Assembly: GCA_050187175.1 (NCBI GenBank)
Contig: JBFWXS010000002.1
Span: forward strand, 62,001-126,000
Length of the DNA: 64,000 bases
Direction: 5' to 3'
From: Zeimonas sp050187175
GTDB lineage: Bacteria > Pseudomonadota > Gammaproteobacteria > Burkholderiales > Burkholderiaceae_E
In this document: piece after piece, positions 52,740 through 61,480 of the stretch
Layout of the letters: the number at the start of each line of letters is the position of its first letter
How positions within the stretch are numbered: the stretch's first letter is position 1
Notes under the pieces: generated by a model
Seen by the model: the letters and a program-made list of their open reading frames with translations, nothing else
The model's database searches: none
What the model was told of the DNA's origin: nothing
Position numbers and translations under genes: made by a program

Positions 52740-54790
52740 TGGGCGACGAACGACTGAACGCGGCCTATCTGTGCATGGGCTGCATGGCCTACCTGCCCGA
52801 GCGCGCGCCGACCCAGGCCTGCCCGCGCTGCGGCTGGATCGAGACCGCGACCAGCGACGCGAGCAACAGCCTGGCGCCGCGCACCCGGCTGCATCAGCGC
52901 TATCTGGTCGGACGAGTCATCGGCGAGGGCGGATTCGGCATCACCTACATCGCATGGGACACGCTGCTCGAGAACCGGCTCGCCATCAAGGAGTACTTCC
53001 CCGCCGACGCCGCGAGCCGCGTCGGCAACGGACCCGAGGTGCGCTCCCGCTCCCGATCGACGCAGCCGCTGTTCGACGACGGCCTCGATCGCTTCCTGGC
53101 GGAGGCGCGCACGCTGGCGCGCTTCCAGGACGAACCCGGCATCGTGCAGGTGCGCGACTACTTCCGCGAGAACGGCACCGGCTATCTGGTGATGAGCTAT
53201 CTCGACGGCAAGACGCTGAAGGCCTTCCTGCGCGACAAGGGAGGCAGCGTTCCGTACGCGTTCGCGCGCGACCTGCTGATGCCGGTAATGGACACGCTGA
53301 GGCTGGTGCACGACTCCGGACTCCTGCATCGGGACATCAGCCCGGACAACCTGTTCATCACCTACGCCGGCCAGGTGCGGCTGCTCGATTTCGGTGCCGC
53401 CAAATCGGTGGTCTCGGAGCGCAGCCGCAGCCTCGCGGCGGTGTACAAGCAGGGCTACACGCCGTACGAGCAGTATCTCGAAGGCGGCACGCTGGGTCCC
53501 TGCACCGACATCTACGCGCTGGCGGCGACCTTCTATTGCGCGATCACCGGGCAGGTGCCGCAGGGCGCACTGGAACGACACGTGGGCGACCGGCTTGCGG
53601 CGCCGTCCTCGCTCGGCGTCGCGATCCCTGCCGCGCACGAGCGCGCGCTGATGAAGGCGCTCGCCATCCAGCCCGAGCAGCGCTATCAGAGCGTCGCCGA
53701 GTTCCAAAGTGATCTGCTCGCCGAACCGGCCGATGACGAAGAGCGCGGCAAGGACGAGAACGGGAACAAGGATCAGGAGAAGAACAAGGGCAAGGGCCGG
53801 GAGAAGAGCAAGGATGATGAAGAGGGTCATGGCGAACGAGCGCCGTGGTGGCGGCTCGCGCTGGATGGCGTGCGCGGCCGCGGGCTGCCCAGGCTTCCGG
53901 CGCTGTCGGGATTGTCGCGAATGCCGGGTCTGGCAAGCCTGCCGCGATGGCCCCGCCTCGGCTCGCCGCTGCTGCTGCCGGCGCTGCTCGGCGGCGCGGC
54001 GCTGGCGCTGCTCGGCATCGCCGTATGGGTCGCCGGCGATTCCAAGGTACCGCGCATCGCCGATGTGAGCTTCCCGGAGCAGATCACGATAGGCCGTGTT
54101 GCCGAGATGAAGATCTCGTTCGAGGACAGCGACGGTGATCTCGACCGCCTGGAGTTCACGACGCGGCAGGGATCGTGGCGCTCGTACACGAAGGATCTGT
54201 CGTCGATGAAGGGGCAGACCAGCGGCACGATCAGCGTCACCTTCAATCCCGGAGTTGCCGAGGAGGCGCGGCTGGCCATGGTGCTGGTCGACAAGCAGGG
54301 CAACCGCAGCGGCGAGCGCGAGGTGCGCTTCGTCTCGGTGGCGCCGCCGCCGTCGCCGCCCAGACTTGCGCGGCTCGAAGCGCCGTCGCGAATGACGGCC
54401 GGCGAACGCGTGCTGACACGCGTCCATTTCGAGGACGTCGACGGTGACGTGCGGCGGCTGCGCGTGACGCCGCTGAACACGAGCGGCAATTTCCCGCCGT
54501 GGGAGCCCGACAATATCGCCGGCAAGAAGCAAGGCACGATCGACTACTACCTGACGCTCAGCACGCCGGGCCGCTGGCGCTTCTCGTACACGCTGGAGGA
54601 TGCGCGCGGCCGCGCCAGCGAAGCGCGCGTGCTCGAGATCGAGGTGGTACCGGCTCAGCCGCGCAACCTGGTGCCGCCGCAGCCACAGCCACGGCCGCAA
54701 CCCCAGCCGCTGCCGCGGCGCGACCCGCCGCCCGAGACGGATCCGGCGCGCATCATCGAGCAGATCCTGCGGAACATTCCGCGGCGCTGA
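52739..54790 (+). CDS. Receptor-type Ser/Thr protein kinase with zinc ribbon and periplasmic beta domains
   Basis: A 683-residue membrane kinase. An N-terminal zinc ribbon (CMGC at 12-15, CPRC at 28-31) precedes a kinase domain at about 55-330: glycine loop GEGGFGITY, Lys84, Glu122, catalytic HRDISPDN (Asp199, Asn204; the usual Lys of HRD-x-K is Ser) and DFG at 217-219. A Lys/Glu-rich linker (about 332-365) leads to a membrane helix at 408-431. The outer part has two beta repeats, each with an acidic DxDGD turn (462-466, 565-569), and ends in a Pro-rich tail. It overlaps the PP2C stop. It likely senses an envelope signal and phosphorylates the FHA partners. Confidence 0.92.
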   Translation: MGDERLNAAYLCMGCMAYLPERAPTQACPRCGWIETATSDASNSLAPRTRLHQRYLVGRVIGEGGFGITYIAWDTLLENRLAIKEYFPADAASRVGNGPEVRSRSRSTQPLFDDGLDRFLAEARTLARFQDEPGIVQVRDYFRENGTGYLVMSYLDGKTLKAFLRDKGGSVPYAFARDLLMPVMDTLRLVHDSGLLHRDISPDNLFITYAGQVRLLDFGAAKSVVSERSRSLAAVYKQGYTPYEQYLEGGTLGPCTDIYALAATFYCAITGQVPQGALERHVGDRLAAPSSLGVAIPAAHERALMKALAIQPEQRYQSVAEFQSDLLAEPADDEERGKDENGNKDQEKNKGKGREKSKDDEEGHGERAPWWRLALDGVRGRGLPRLPALSGLSRMPGLASLPRWPRLGSPLLLPALLGGAALALLGIAVWVAGDSKVPRIADVSFPEQITIGRVAEMKISFEDSDGDLDRLEFTTRQGSWRSYTKDLSSMKGQTSGTISVTFNPGVAEEARLAMVLVDKQGNRSGEREVRFVSVAPPPSPPRLARLEAPSRMTAGERVLTRVHFEDVDGDVRRLRVTPLNTSGNFPPWEPDNIAGKKQGTIDYYLTLSTPGRWRFSYTLEDARGRASEARVLEIEVVPAQPRNLVPPQPQPRPQPQPLPRRDPPPETDPARIIEQILRNIPRR

Positions 54791-54957
54791 GCTTGCGCAA
54801 CGAACGCGATGAGCGTGCGGGGCGCGGGAAGGGCGTGAGGGGCGGGCCGGCGTGCGTGCGTGCGCCGTCCGCGCATGCTACCGTCTGGCGTCCGGGATGG
54901 CTCGGTGCGGCTGAGCGCCGCCATTCCGTCGGCATTCCGCCGAATCAGGGAGACGCG

Positions 54958-55944
54958 ATGAAAGCCGTTCTGTGCAGGGACTACGGACCGATCGAGCAAC
55001 TCGCCATCGAAGATCTGCCGCCGCCGTCGCTGCCGGCCGGCTCCGTGCGTATCGCCGTGAGGGCGGCCTCGGTCAATCCGCCCGACGTGCTGATGCCTCA
55101 GGGCAAGTACCAGGTGAAGCCGCCGGTGCCGTTCATCCCGGGCGTCGAATGCATGGGGACGGTGCTGGAACTGGGCGCCGGCGTTGACGACCTGCGCGTC
55201 GGCGAACGCGTGATGGCCTATCCAGGCGTGGGCTGCTATGCCGAACAGGTCGTCGCGCCGCGTTCGCGCGTCGAGCGCGTGCCGCCGGGCATGGATGATC
55301 AGGCAGCGTCCGGCTTCGTGCTCGTCTACAGCACTGCCTTCCATGCGCTGGTCGACTGCGGCCGGCTGGCGGCCGGCGAGACGCTGGTCGTGCTGGGCGC
55401 CGCGGGCGGCATCGGGTTGTGCGCGATCCAGCTCGGCAAGGCGCTCGGCGCCACCGTCATCGCCGTGGCCAGCACGCCGGAGAAGCGCGCGATCTGCCGC
55501 GAGCAGGGCGCCGATCATCTGATCGACAGTTCCACCGAGAACCTGACCGAACGGATTCGCGCCTTGACCGGGGGGCCCGGCGCCGACGTGATTCTCGACG
55601 TGGTCGGCGGCGACGTTACCGACCGCGCGCTGCGTGCGGTGCGCCCATACGGCCGCTACCTGATCGCGGGCTACGCCAGCGGCGTGATTCCGATGATCAA
55701 GGGCAACGTCGTGCTGCTCAAGCAGGCGCAGGTCATAGGCGTCAGCTACCGGCTGCTGCTCGAACGGGATCCGGCGCAGGCCGCCGCGAATCTGGGCGCG
55801 CTGTGCAGGCTGTTCGAGCAGGGACGGCTGCGGCCGCTGGTCACCGCCGAGTTTCCGCTGGTCCGGATCGTCGACGCGTTGAAGGAAGTGGGCGAGCGGC
55901 GCGTCATCGGCAAGGTGGCGGTGATGGTGGCGGATGGCGGCTAG
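54958..55944 (+). CDS. NADPH:quinone oxidoreductase-like medium-chain reductase
   Basis: A 328-residue zinc-free medium-chain dehydrogenase/reductase. Motifs are PFIPGVECMGTVLELGAGV near 58, the cofactor site VLGAAGGIGLCAIQLGKALG near 143, and GADVILDVVGGDVTDRAL near 205. GGGAG precedes the ATG. It follows the signalling operon after a 167-base gap that I read as unrelated DNA, so it is probably transcribed separately. The substrate is unknown; this family reduces quinones or enones. Confidence 0.91.
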   Translation: MKAVLCRDYGPIEQLAIEDLPPPSLPAGSVRIAVRAASVNPPDVLMPQGKYQVKPPVPFIPGVECMGTVLELGAGVDDLRVGERVMAYPGVGCYAEQVVAPRSRVERVPPGMDDQAASGFVLVYSTAFHALVDCGRLAAGETLVVLGAAGGIGLCAIQLGKALGATVIAVASTPEKRAICREQGADHLIDSSTENLTERIRALTGGPGADVILDVVGGDVTDRALRAVRPYGRYLIAGYASGVIPMIKGNVVLLKQAQVIGVSYRLLLERDPAQAAANLGALCRLFEQGRLRPLVTAEFPLVRIVDALKEVGERRVIGKVAVMVADGG

Positions 55945-55954
55945 CGCTTAGCGA

Positions 55955-56599
55955 CTAGCGGCTCGCCAGATATACCGCCCGCTGCGCATCGAACGCCCGC
56001 CTGTACGCGGGCCGCGCCTCGCCGCGGGCGACGTAGGCGGCCAGGTTCGGATGTTCGTTCAGAAGGCCTGATGATTTCACCCTGAGCAGTACGGACACCA
56101 TCATCAGATCGCCCGCACTGAACGCGCCGTCGAGCCAGTCGGCATCGTCCAGGCGCGCGGAAAGCTGCTTCAGTCGCTGGCGTACGCGGTCCTCGACTAG
56201 CGGCACACGCTCCAGATTCCAGGCCTTGTCGCGTTCCAGCAAGCGGGCGTTTGCGAGCTCCAGGATGGGGGGCTCCACCGTATTGACCGCGGCAAACATC
56301 CATGTGATCGCACGTGCCCGCGCGTGCGGCTCATCCGGCAGCAGGCCCGGATGGTGCTCGGCTATGTGCAGCACGATAGCCCCTGTCTCGAACAGGGTGA
56401 GATCGCCTTCCTCATAAGTGGGAATCTGGCCGAAAGGATGAAGCGCCAAGTGAGCAGCCTGCTTCATCGCGGTGAACGAGACGAGGCGGACTTCGTAGGG
56501 CTGGCCCGCTTCCTCGAGCGCCCAACGAACGCGCGTGTCACGGGCCAGTCCCTGGCCGCCATCGGGTGAGCGTTCAAAGGCGGTAATGATGATGGTCAT
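55955..56599 (-). CDS. Glutathione S-transferase family protein
   Basis: A 214-residue GST. The thioredoxin-like N-terminal domain (about 1-80) shows RVRWALEEAGQPYEVRLVSF and the glutathione gamma-glutamyl contact in LFETGAIVLHIAE; the helical C-terminal domain follows. The ATG at 56599 has AGGAGGG upstream; the frame is open further to 56767. It is convergent with the quinone-oxidoreductase-like gene and divergent from the glutaredoxin fusion. Detoxification of an electrophile is likely. Confidence 0.92.
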   Translation of the reverse strand: MTIIITAFERSPDGGQGLARDTRVRWALEEAGQPYEVRLVSFTAMKQAAHLALHPFGQIPTYEEGDLTLFETGAIVLHIAEHHPGLLPDEPHARARAITWMFAAVNTVEPPILELANARLLERDKAWNLERVPLVEDRVRQRLKQLSARLDDADWLDGAFSAGDLMMVSVLLRVKSSGLLNEHPNLAAYVARGEARPAYRRAFDAQRAVYLASR

Positions 56600-56729
56600 C
56601 TTCGAGCCCTCCTTTCGCATCGAGTTTATCCGGGGCCGGAGCTTCCCGGCATCTCGGGCATGGGGTTTGCGCGGGCTCCGCCCATGAAGGCGGCCTGGCC
56701 GCAATGCGCTGATCGCCATCAAGGGAAGC

Positions 56730-57521
56730 ATGAACGCTGCAAACCGGAAGCCGGACAAGAGCGCCACCCTTTATCGAATGGTGATGGCCGAGCACGTCTG
56801 CCCTTACGGCCTGAAGGCCCGGGATCTACTGCGCCGTGAGGGATTCGAGGTCGACGATCGCTGGCTGACTTCGCGCAAGGCCGTGGATGAGTTCCAGGCC
56901 GAGCACGGAGTGAAGACGACGCCGCAAGTGTTCATCGACGGCGAGCGGATCGGCGGCTACGACGACTTGCGCCGCCATCTCGGCAAGCGGGTGGAGGACC
57001 CAGGGTCGACGAGCTACCGGCCGGTGGTCGCGCTGTTCGGTACCAGCCTGCTGATGGCGGCCGCCGTGAGCTTCGCAGTTCATGGGACGCCTTTCACGAT
57101 CCGTGCCGCGGAATGGTTCATCGCCTTCAGCATGACCATGCTGGCGCTGCTCAAGCTGCAGAACGTCGAGACATTCTCGACGATGTTCCTGAACTATGAT
57201 CTGCTCGCCCGACGCTGGGTGCCTTATTCGTACCTCTATCCCTTCGCCGAGGGCCTGGCCGGTGTCCTGATGATCGCGGGCGCGCTGACCTGGCTCTCCG
57301 TCCCCATCGCTTTCTTCATCGGCACGGTCGGCGCGGTTTCGGTGTTCAAGGCAGTGTATGTCGACCGGCGCGAGCTCAAGTGCGCGTGCGTGGGCGGATT
57401 CAGCAATGTGCCGCTCGGCTTCGTTTCGCTGACCGAGAACCTGATGATGATCGCCATGGCGGTCTGGATGGCGCTCGGCGCGTTCGGACTGCTGCCGGCT
57501 CACTTACTCACTCGGGCTTGA
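56730..57521 (+). CDS. Glutaredoxin-MauE/DoxX-like membrane fusion protein
   Basis: A 263-residue fusion. Residues 1-85 are a glutaredoxin with the CPYG active site in EHVCPYGLKARDLLRREG and TTPQVFIDGERIGGYDDL. Residues about 100-255 form a four-helix MauE-like membrane domain with a Cys pair in ELKCACVGG near residue 215. The fusion may pass electrons from glutathione to a thiol in the membrane or periplasm. It is divergent from a GST. Its last 14 bases overlap the convergent Bug gene. Confidence 0.87.
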   Translation: MNAANRKPDKSATLYRMVMAEHVCPYGLKARDLLRREGFEVDDRWLTSRKAVDEFQAEHGVKTTPQVFIDGERIGGYDDLRRHLGKRVEDPGSTSYRPVVALFGTSLLMAAAVSFAVHGTPFTIRAAEWFIAFSMTMLALLKLQNVETFSTMFLNYDLLARRWVPYSYLYPFAEGLAGVLMIAGALTWLSVPIAFFIGTVGAVSVFKAVYVDRRELKCACVGGFSNVPLGFVSLTENLMMIAMAVWMALGAFGLLPAHLLTRA

Positions 57522-58476
57522 TGTTCGCGTCCTTGATGACCTTCGCATAGGTGGCCGAGTCGGACTTGATGAGCGCGGCGAACTCGGCCGGGGAGGAAGT
57601 GTTCGGATCCTGCCCCTGCGCGATCAGCTTGTCGCGCATCGCCGGCAAGGCCATGATGCCGTTGATTTCGGCGGACAGCGTGTCGATGATGTTCTTCGGC
57701 GTCCCGGCCGGGGCGAGCAGTCCGTACCACAGGGTGCCGCCGAAGCCGGACAGCCCGACCTCGTCGAAGGTGGGAACCTGGGGGATGGCCTGGGACCGCT
57801 TCCGCCCGGTCACCGCGATCGCGGTCAGCGTGCCGTTGTTGATGTGCTGCCTGGCGGTCGCCACGGAGGACAGGAACATCGGTACCTGGCCGCCGAGTAG
57901 ATCGGTCATGGCCTGCGATGCCCCCTTGTACGGAACGTCCACGAGCTGAAGTCCGACCTTCGATTTGAACAGTTCGGTGACGACGCGGCCGGAGCCGCCG
58001 GCAACGCCGATTCCCAGCTGGCCGGGCTTCGATTTGACGAGGGCGATCAGCTGCTGCATGTCCTTGGCGGGAACCGAAGGATGCAGCACCAGGACTCTCT
58101 CCACCGATGCGACGTTGGCGATGGCGGCGAAGTCGTTGACCGGATCGTAGCGGGTCGTATAGAGATGAGGAATGATGACGTGATCGCTGATCGTCATCAG
58201 AAGGGTATAGCCGTCGGCCGCGGACTTCGCCACCACTTCGGTGCCTATGGTCGAGTTGCCGCCGGGCCGCGATTCCACGATCACCGGTTGGCCCAGGCGT
58301 TCCGTCAGCCGGTGGCCGATGTCGCGCGCGAGAATGTCCGTTCCGCCGCCCGCCGTGAACGGCTGGATGATTCGGATGGGTTTGTTCGGATAGGGGGCCT
58401 GTGCCCCGGCTGCGCCGGTGAGGGTCAGCAGCACGCCGATCGCCAGTGCTCGCAGTGAAACGTAGCGGGATTTCAT
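57508..58476 (-). CDS. Bug-family tripartite tricarboxylate transporter substrate-binding receptor
   Basis: A 322-residue periplasmic receptor. GGAG lies 7 bases before the ATG at 58476; an ATG five codons upstream is less well placed. The Sec signal peptide is ALAIGVLLTLTGAAGAQA, then the signature PYPNKPIRIIQPFTAGGGTD, SAADGYTLLMT and DVPYKGASQAMTDLLGGQV. It lies 20 bases downstream of a medium-chain dehydrogenase, with which it should form an operon. It is the seventh Bug receptor in the window. Confidence 0.93.
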   Translation of the reverse strand: MKSRYVSLRALAIGVLLTLTGAAGAQAPYPNKPIRIIQPFTAGGGTDILARDIGHRLTERLGQPVIVESRPGGNSTIGTEVVAKSAADGYTLLMTISDHVIIPHLYTTRYDPVNDFAAIANVASVERVLVLHPSVPAKDMQQLIALVKSKPGQLGIGVAGGSGRVVTELFKSKVGLQLVDVPYKGASQAMTDLLGGQVPMFLSSVATARQHINNGTLTAIAVTGRKRSQAIPQVPTFDEVGLSGFGGTLWYGLLAPAGTPKNIIDTLSAEINGIMALPAMRDKLIAQGQDPNTSSPAEFAALIKSDSATYAKVIKDANIKPE

Positions 58477-58496
58477 GCTTGTCTCCTTCATGGTTG

Positions 58497-59501
58497 TCAG
58501 ATGTCGACGCCGATCTTTCCGAAGTGGCGTCCGGATTCGAGATGAATGAAGGCATCGGCCAGCTCGTCGATCGGGTACCGGCGATCGATCACCGGATGAA
58601 TCCCGTTCGCTTCGATGGCGCGAATCATGTCGAGCTGATGCCGACGGCTGCCGACGGTAAGGCCCTGGATCCGGATGTGGTGGCGGGTCAGCAGCGTGGT
58701 GGCGATCTGTACCTGCCGTCCCGATACGCCGCCGACCAGCGCGATGTGCCCGTCCACGGCGCAGGCGAGGATCGATTGCTGCAGCGTCTCGGTGCCGCCC
58801 ACTTCCACGATGTGATCGACACCCTGGCCGTTGGTGATGTCTTGGATCGCGGCGGACCACTCCGGCTGGCGGCGATAGTTGATGAGATGATCGGCTCCGA
58901 TCGCGCCAAGCCGCTCGAGCTTCTCGTCGGAGGACGAAGTAGCGATCAGGGTGGCGCCAGCGGCCTTGGCGAACTGCAGCGCGAAGACGGACACTCCGCC
59001 TGAACCCTGTACCAGCACTGTTTCGCCGGGCCTGACCGGCCCATCCACCATCAGTGCGTGCCAGGCGGTGACGCCGGCGCATGGCAGCGTGGCGGATTCC
59101 TCGACGGTGTAGTCGTGCGGCGCGCGGGTGAACGCGGCGGCAGGCGCCGTCACGTACTGGCACGCGAAGCCGTCGGTGCGGTCGCCCGGCAGCGACGCCG
59201 TCTTGCCGCGCAGCGGAGGGCCGTCCTGCCAGTCCGGATAGAACACGCCGACGACCTGGTCGCCCCGCCGAAGCGAATCGACATCGTCGCCGATCTCGAT
59301 GACCTCTCCCGCGCCGTCATGCAGGGGGATCCGTCCGTCGGCGGTCGGAATGCGCCCCGTCACCACGGCGTGATCGTGCGAGTTGAGCGAGCTCGCGCGT
59401 ATGCGTACGAGGACCTCGCCTCGTCCCGGTGGCCGGACCTTTTCGTGGCTGACGAACAGACGATCCAGGCCGCCCGGCTGACGCAGCCGAATCGTCTTCA
59501 T
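58497..59501 (-). CDS. Zinc-type medium-chain alcohol dehydrogenase/quinone reductase
   Basis: A 334-residue dehydrogenase of the QOR/zinc-type branch. Motifs are IPLHDGAGEVIEIGDDVDSL near 60, the cofactor site VLVQGSGGVSVFALQFAKAA near 160, and HIVEVGGTETLQ near 230. The start is uncertain: the ATG at 59501 follows AAGGA by about 11 bases, but a TTG at 59522 sits 7 bases from a better GGAGG. It precedes the Bug receptor and follows a truncated MmgE/PrpD gene on the same strand. Confidence 0.9.
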   Translation of the reverse strand: MKTIRLRQPGGLDRLFVSHEKVRPPGRGEVLVRIRASSLNSHDHAVVTGRIPTADGRIPLHDGAGEVIEIGDDVDSLRRGDQVVGVFYPDWQDGPPLRGKTASLPGDRTDGFACQYVTAPAAAFTRAPHDYTVEESATLPCAGVTAWHALMVDGPVRPGETVLVQGSGGVSVFALQFAKAAGATLIATSSSDEKLERLGAIGADHLINYRRQPEWSAAIQDITNGQGVDHIVEVGGTETLQQSILACAVDGHIALVGGVSGRQVQIATTLLTRHHIRIQGLTVGSRRHQLDMIRAIEANGIHPVIDRRYPIDELADAFIHLESGRHFGKIGVDI

Positions 59502-59558
59502 CGTGCCGAAGTCCTTCGTCAAGTCCAACCCTCCTTTCGATTCGCGCCAGGCCGTCGT

Positions 59559-60314
59559 TCAGCGGGACAGATGCGGTACCGTCAGCAGACCCGTCAGCGC
59601 CGAGACGTCGCCGAGGTCTTCCAGGCGATCGACGATGGCCACGATGCGGTCCGCCTGGTTCGCGGGAAGGATGCCGGCGGTCAGGCTTCGGAACTTCCTC
59701 TCCACTTCTTCCGTCGTCAGCGGGTTCTGAGGAGTGCCGCGCGCGAAGTCGACCGTGCGTTCGAAGCTCGCGCCGTCGGCTCTGCGAATCTCCACCGAGG
59801 CACTGTTCACGGCCGGGTAGTGAGCGTCGAAGGCCGTTGACGCCAGCACCTGGACCTTGCGGGTCAGAGCCAGGATGCGCGCGTCGCGCAGGCTGTCTTC
59901 GACGTAGTCGCCGACCGAGTTGCTGCCCTTGATCAGGTTCAGGCCGACGCCGAAGGGCAGGCTGAACTGCGCCTCCATGACGTCCTTGGGCTCGCAGATG
60001 GTTCCCACCATGCGCACGGCGGCGCTCGTCGTGGTGACAGCGACCCGATCGATCTGGTCGACGGAGATGCCGTGCTCGGACACCAGCTGCGCCACGGCGT
60101 CCAGCGCCGTGTGCATCAGTCCGCAGCAGCTGTGGAGCTTGTGGGCGACTTCGCTCGCGATGAAGCGCGTGCCCCATCTGTCGAACAGCGCTTCGATATT
60201 CGGCGCCTCGCAGAAGGCCTGCCAGAAGCCGTGCTTGCCCTCGAGCGCGGTGGGAGGCGCCGTGACTCCCATCCCGGCGAGAATCGCCGATCTGAGTCCG
60301 CCTTGAGCCGCCAT
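59559..60314 (-). pseudogene. MmgE/PrpD family protein, N-terminal half missing
   Basis: Only the C-terminal 251 residues of a protein that is normally about 450 long. The open frame begins with MAAQGGLRSAILAGMG, an internal segment of the family (the helix after which the text runs VTAPPTALEGKHGFWQAF), and the three codons before it (HVG) still fit the family. Upstream of about 60326 the homology stops and sequence of a different gene, an SDR, begins on the other strand. The helical lid domain and part of the active site are absent, so it is unlikely to be active. This is a deletion scar or an assembly join. Confidence 0.8.
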
Positions 60315-60328
60315 GCCGACGTGCGGCC

Positions 60329-60901
60329 ATGCTGGATCTCGCCGATCTGCAGTCCGTCGACCGCTTCGCCGCCGATGCGCTCGAGACGCACGGCCGCATC
60401 GACGGACTGGTGAATGCGGCCGGCTTTGACAAGGTCGGTCCCTTCATCAAGACCGATCCGTCGCTGTGGCAGCGTCTGGTGGCGGTGAATCTGCTGGGCG
60501 CCATGCGGCTGACGCAGTGCGTGCTGCCCGCGATGATGGACGCCAAGTCGGGCAAGATCGTGAACATCTCGAGCGATGCGGGACGCGTCGGCAGCATGAA
60601 CGAGACGGCGTACGCCGCGACCAAGGGCGGCCTGATCGCATTCACCAAGTCGCTGGCGCGCGAAGTGGCCCGCTTCCGGATCAACGTCAACTGCGTGTGC
60701 CCCGGCCCCACGGATACGCCGCTGTTCAACAACGAAGCATCGGATGAGCTCAGGGAAAAGCTTATCAGCGCCATTCCGTTCCGACGGCTCGCGCAGCCGG
60801 AGGATGTCGCGCATGCGGTGCGCTATCTGGTGGGCCCCGGTTCCGACTACGTCACCGGACAGGTGCTGAGCGTGAGCGGCGGCCTGACGATGGTGGGTTG
60901 A
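60329..60901 (+). pseudogene. Short-chain dehydrogenase/reductase, N-terminal cofactor motif missing
   Basis: A 190-residue SDR fragment. It starts at MLDLADLQSVDRFAADALET, which corresponds to about residue 55-60 of a full SDR, so the TGxxxGIG nucleotide loop is gone. The rest is intact: NAAG, the catalytic Ser in NISSDAGRVG, YAATKGG, and the PG motif CPGPTDTP. Without the glycine-rich loop it should not bind NAD(P). It is head to head with the truncated MmgE/PrpD gene, both broken at the same point. Confidence 0.8.
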
Positions 60902-60914
60902 AGAGGATTCTTCG

Positions 60915-61364
60915 GTGACAACGGAAATGGCTCGACACAAGATGGACGGCAAGTACGAAGACATCCAGGTGGGTGCGACGGAATCGTTCACGCGCCTCGT
61001 GGATGACGAGGCGATCGACAGCTTCAGCGACTCCATCCAGAGCAACCATCCGATCCATTCGGACGGCGAATGGGTGCGCGCGAACTCCTCGTATCAGGAC
61101 CGCATCGCGCACGGCGTGATGCTCACGGCGTACATGTCGCGGCCGCTGATCGACCTGATGGTCGTGCGCATGGGAATCAACGGCGTGCTGATTTCCACCG
61201 CATCCAGGTATCTGAAGCCGGTGCTCTGCGGCGACACGATCACGACCCGCGTGCGGCTCGTCGAGAAGATGGATGCCCGCAAGCGGCTGCGCTTCGAGGT
61301 CGAGATGAGCAACCAGCGCGGCGAGCTGGTGATGGTCGGCGAGGCAGTCGAACAGTGCACGTAG
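60915..61364 (+). CDS. MaoC-like (R)-specific hydratase family protein
   Basis: A 149-residue hot-dog-fold protein. The start is a GTG at 60915 (GAGG upstream) or the ATG at 60927. The hydratase signature, normally D-x-N-P-x-H, reads QSNHPIHSD: the His is kept but the Asp position is Ser, so a normal hydration step is doubtful. AHGVMLTAYMSRPL near 68 is the second family motif. It follows the SDR remnant by 13 bases and was probably part of the same operon before the break. Confidence 0.83.
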   Translation: MTTEMARHKMDGKYEDIQVGATESFTRLVDDEAIDSFSDSIQSNHPIHSDGEWVRANSSYQDRIAHGVMLTAYMSRPLIDLMVVRMGINGVLISTASRYLKPVLCGDTITTRVRLVEKMDARKRLRFEVEMSNQRGELVMVGEAVEQCT

Positions 61365-61480
61365 CACGAGGGCGCCGCGATCGGCGTCAGGGATTCTAAG
61401 CGGCCCGCGTTTGAGGGTATGCTGCGGGGTGGCTGCCGTGCCGCGGCGGCTTATCCTCTTCGTCTCTCAAGCGTCTGCCG

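Noticed and set aside
54791..54957. Extra gene in the gap after the kinase
   Set aside because: The 167 bases have no start with a ribosome site and no recognisable product; the open frames there are shadows of neighbouring genes.
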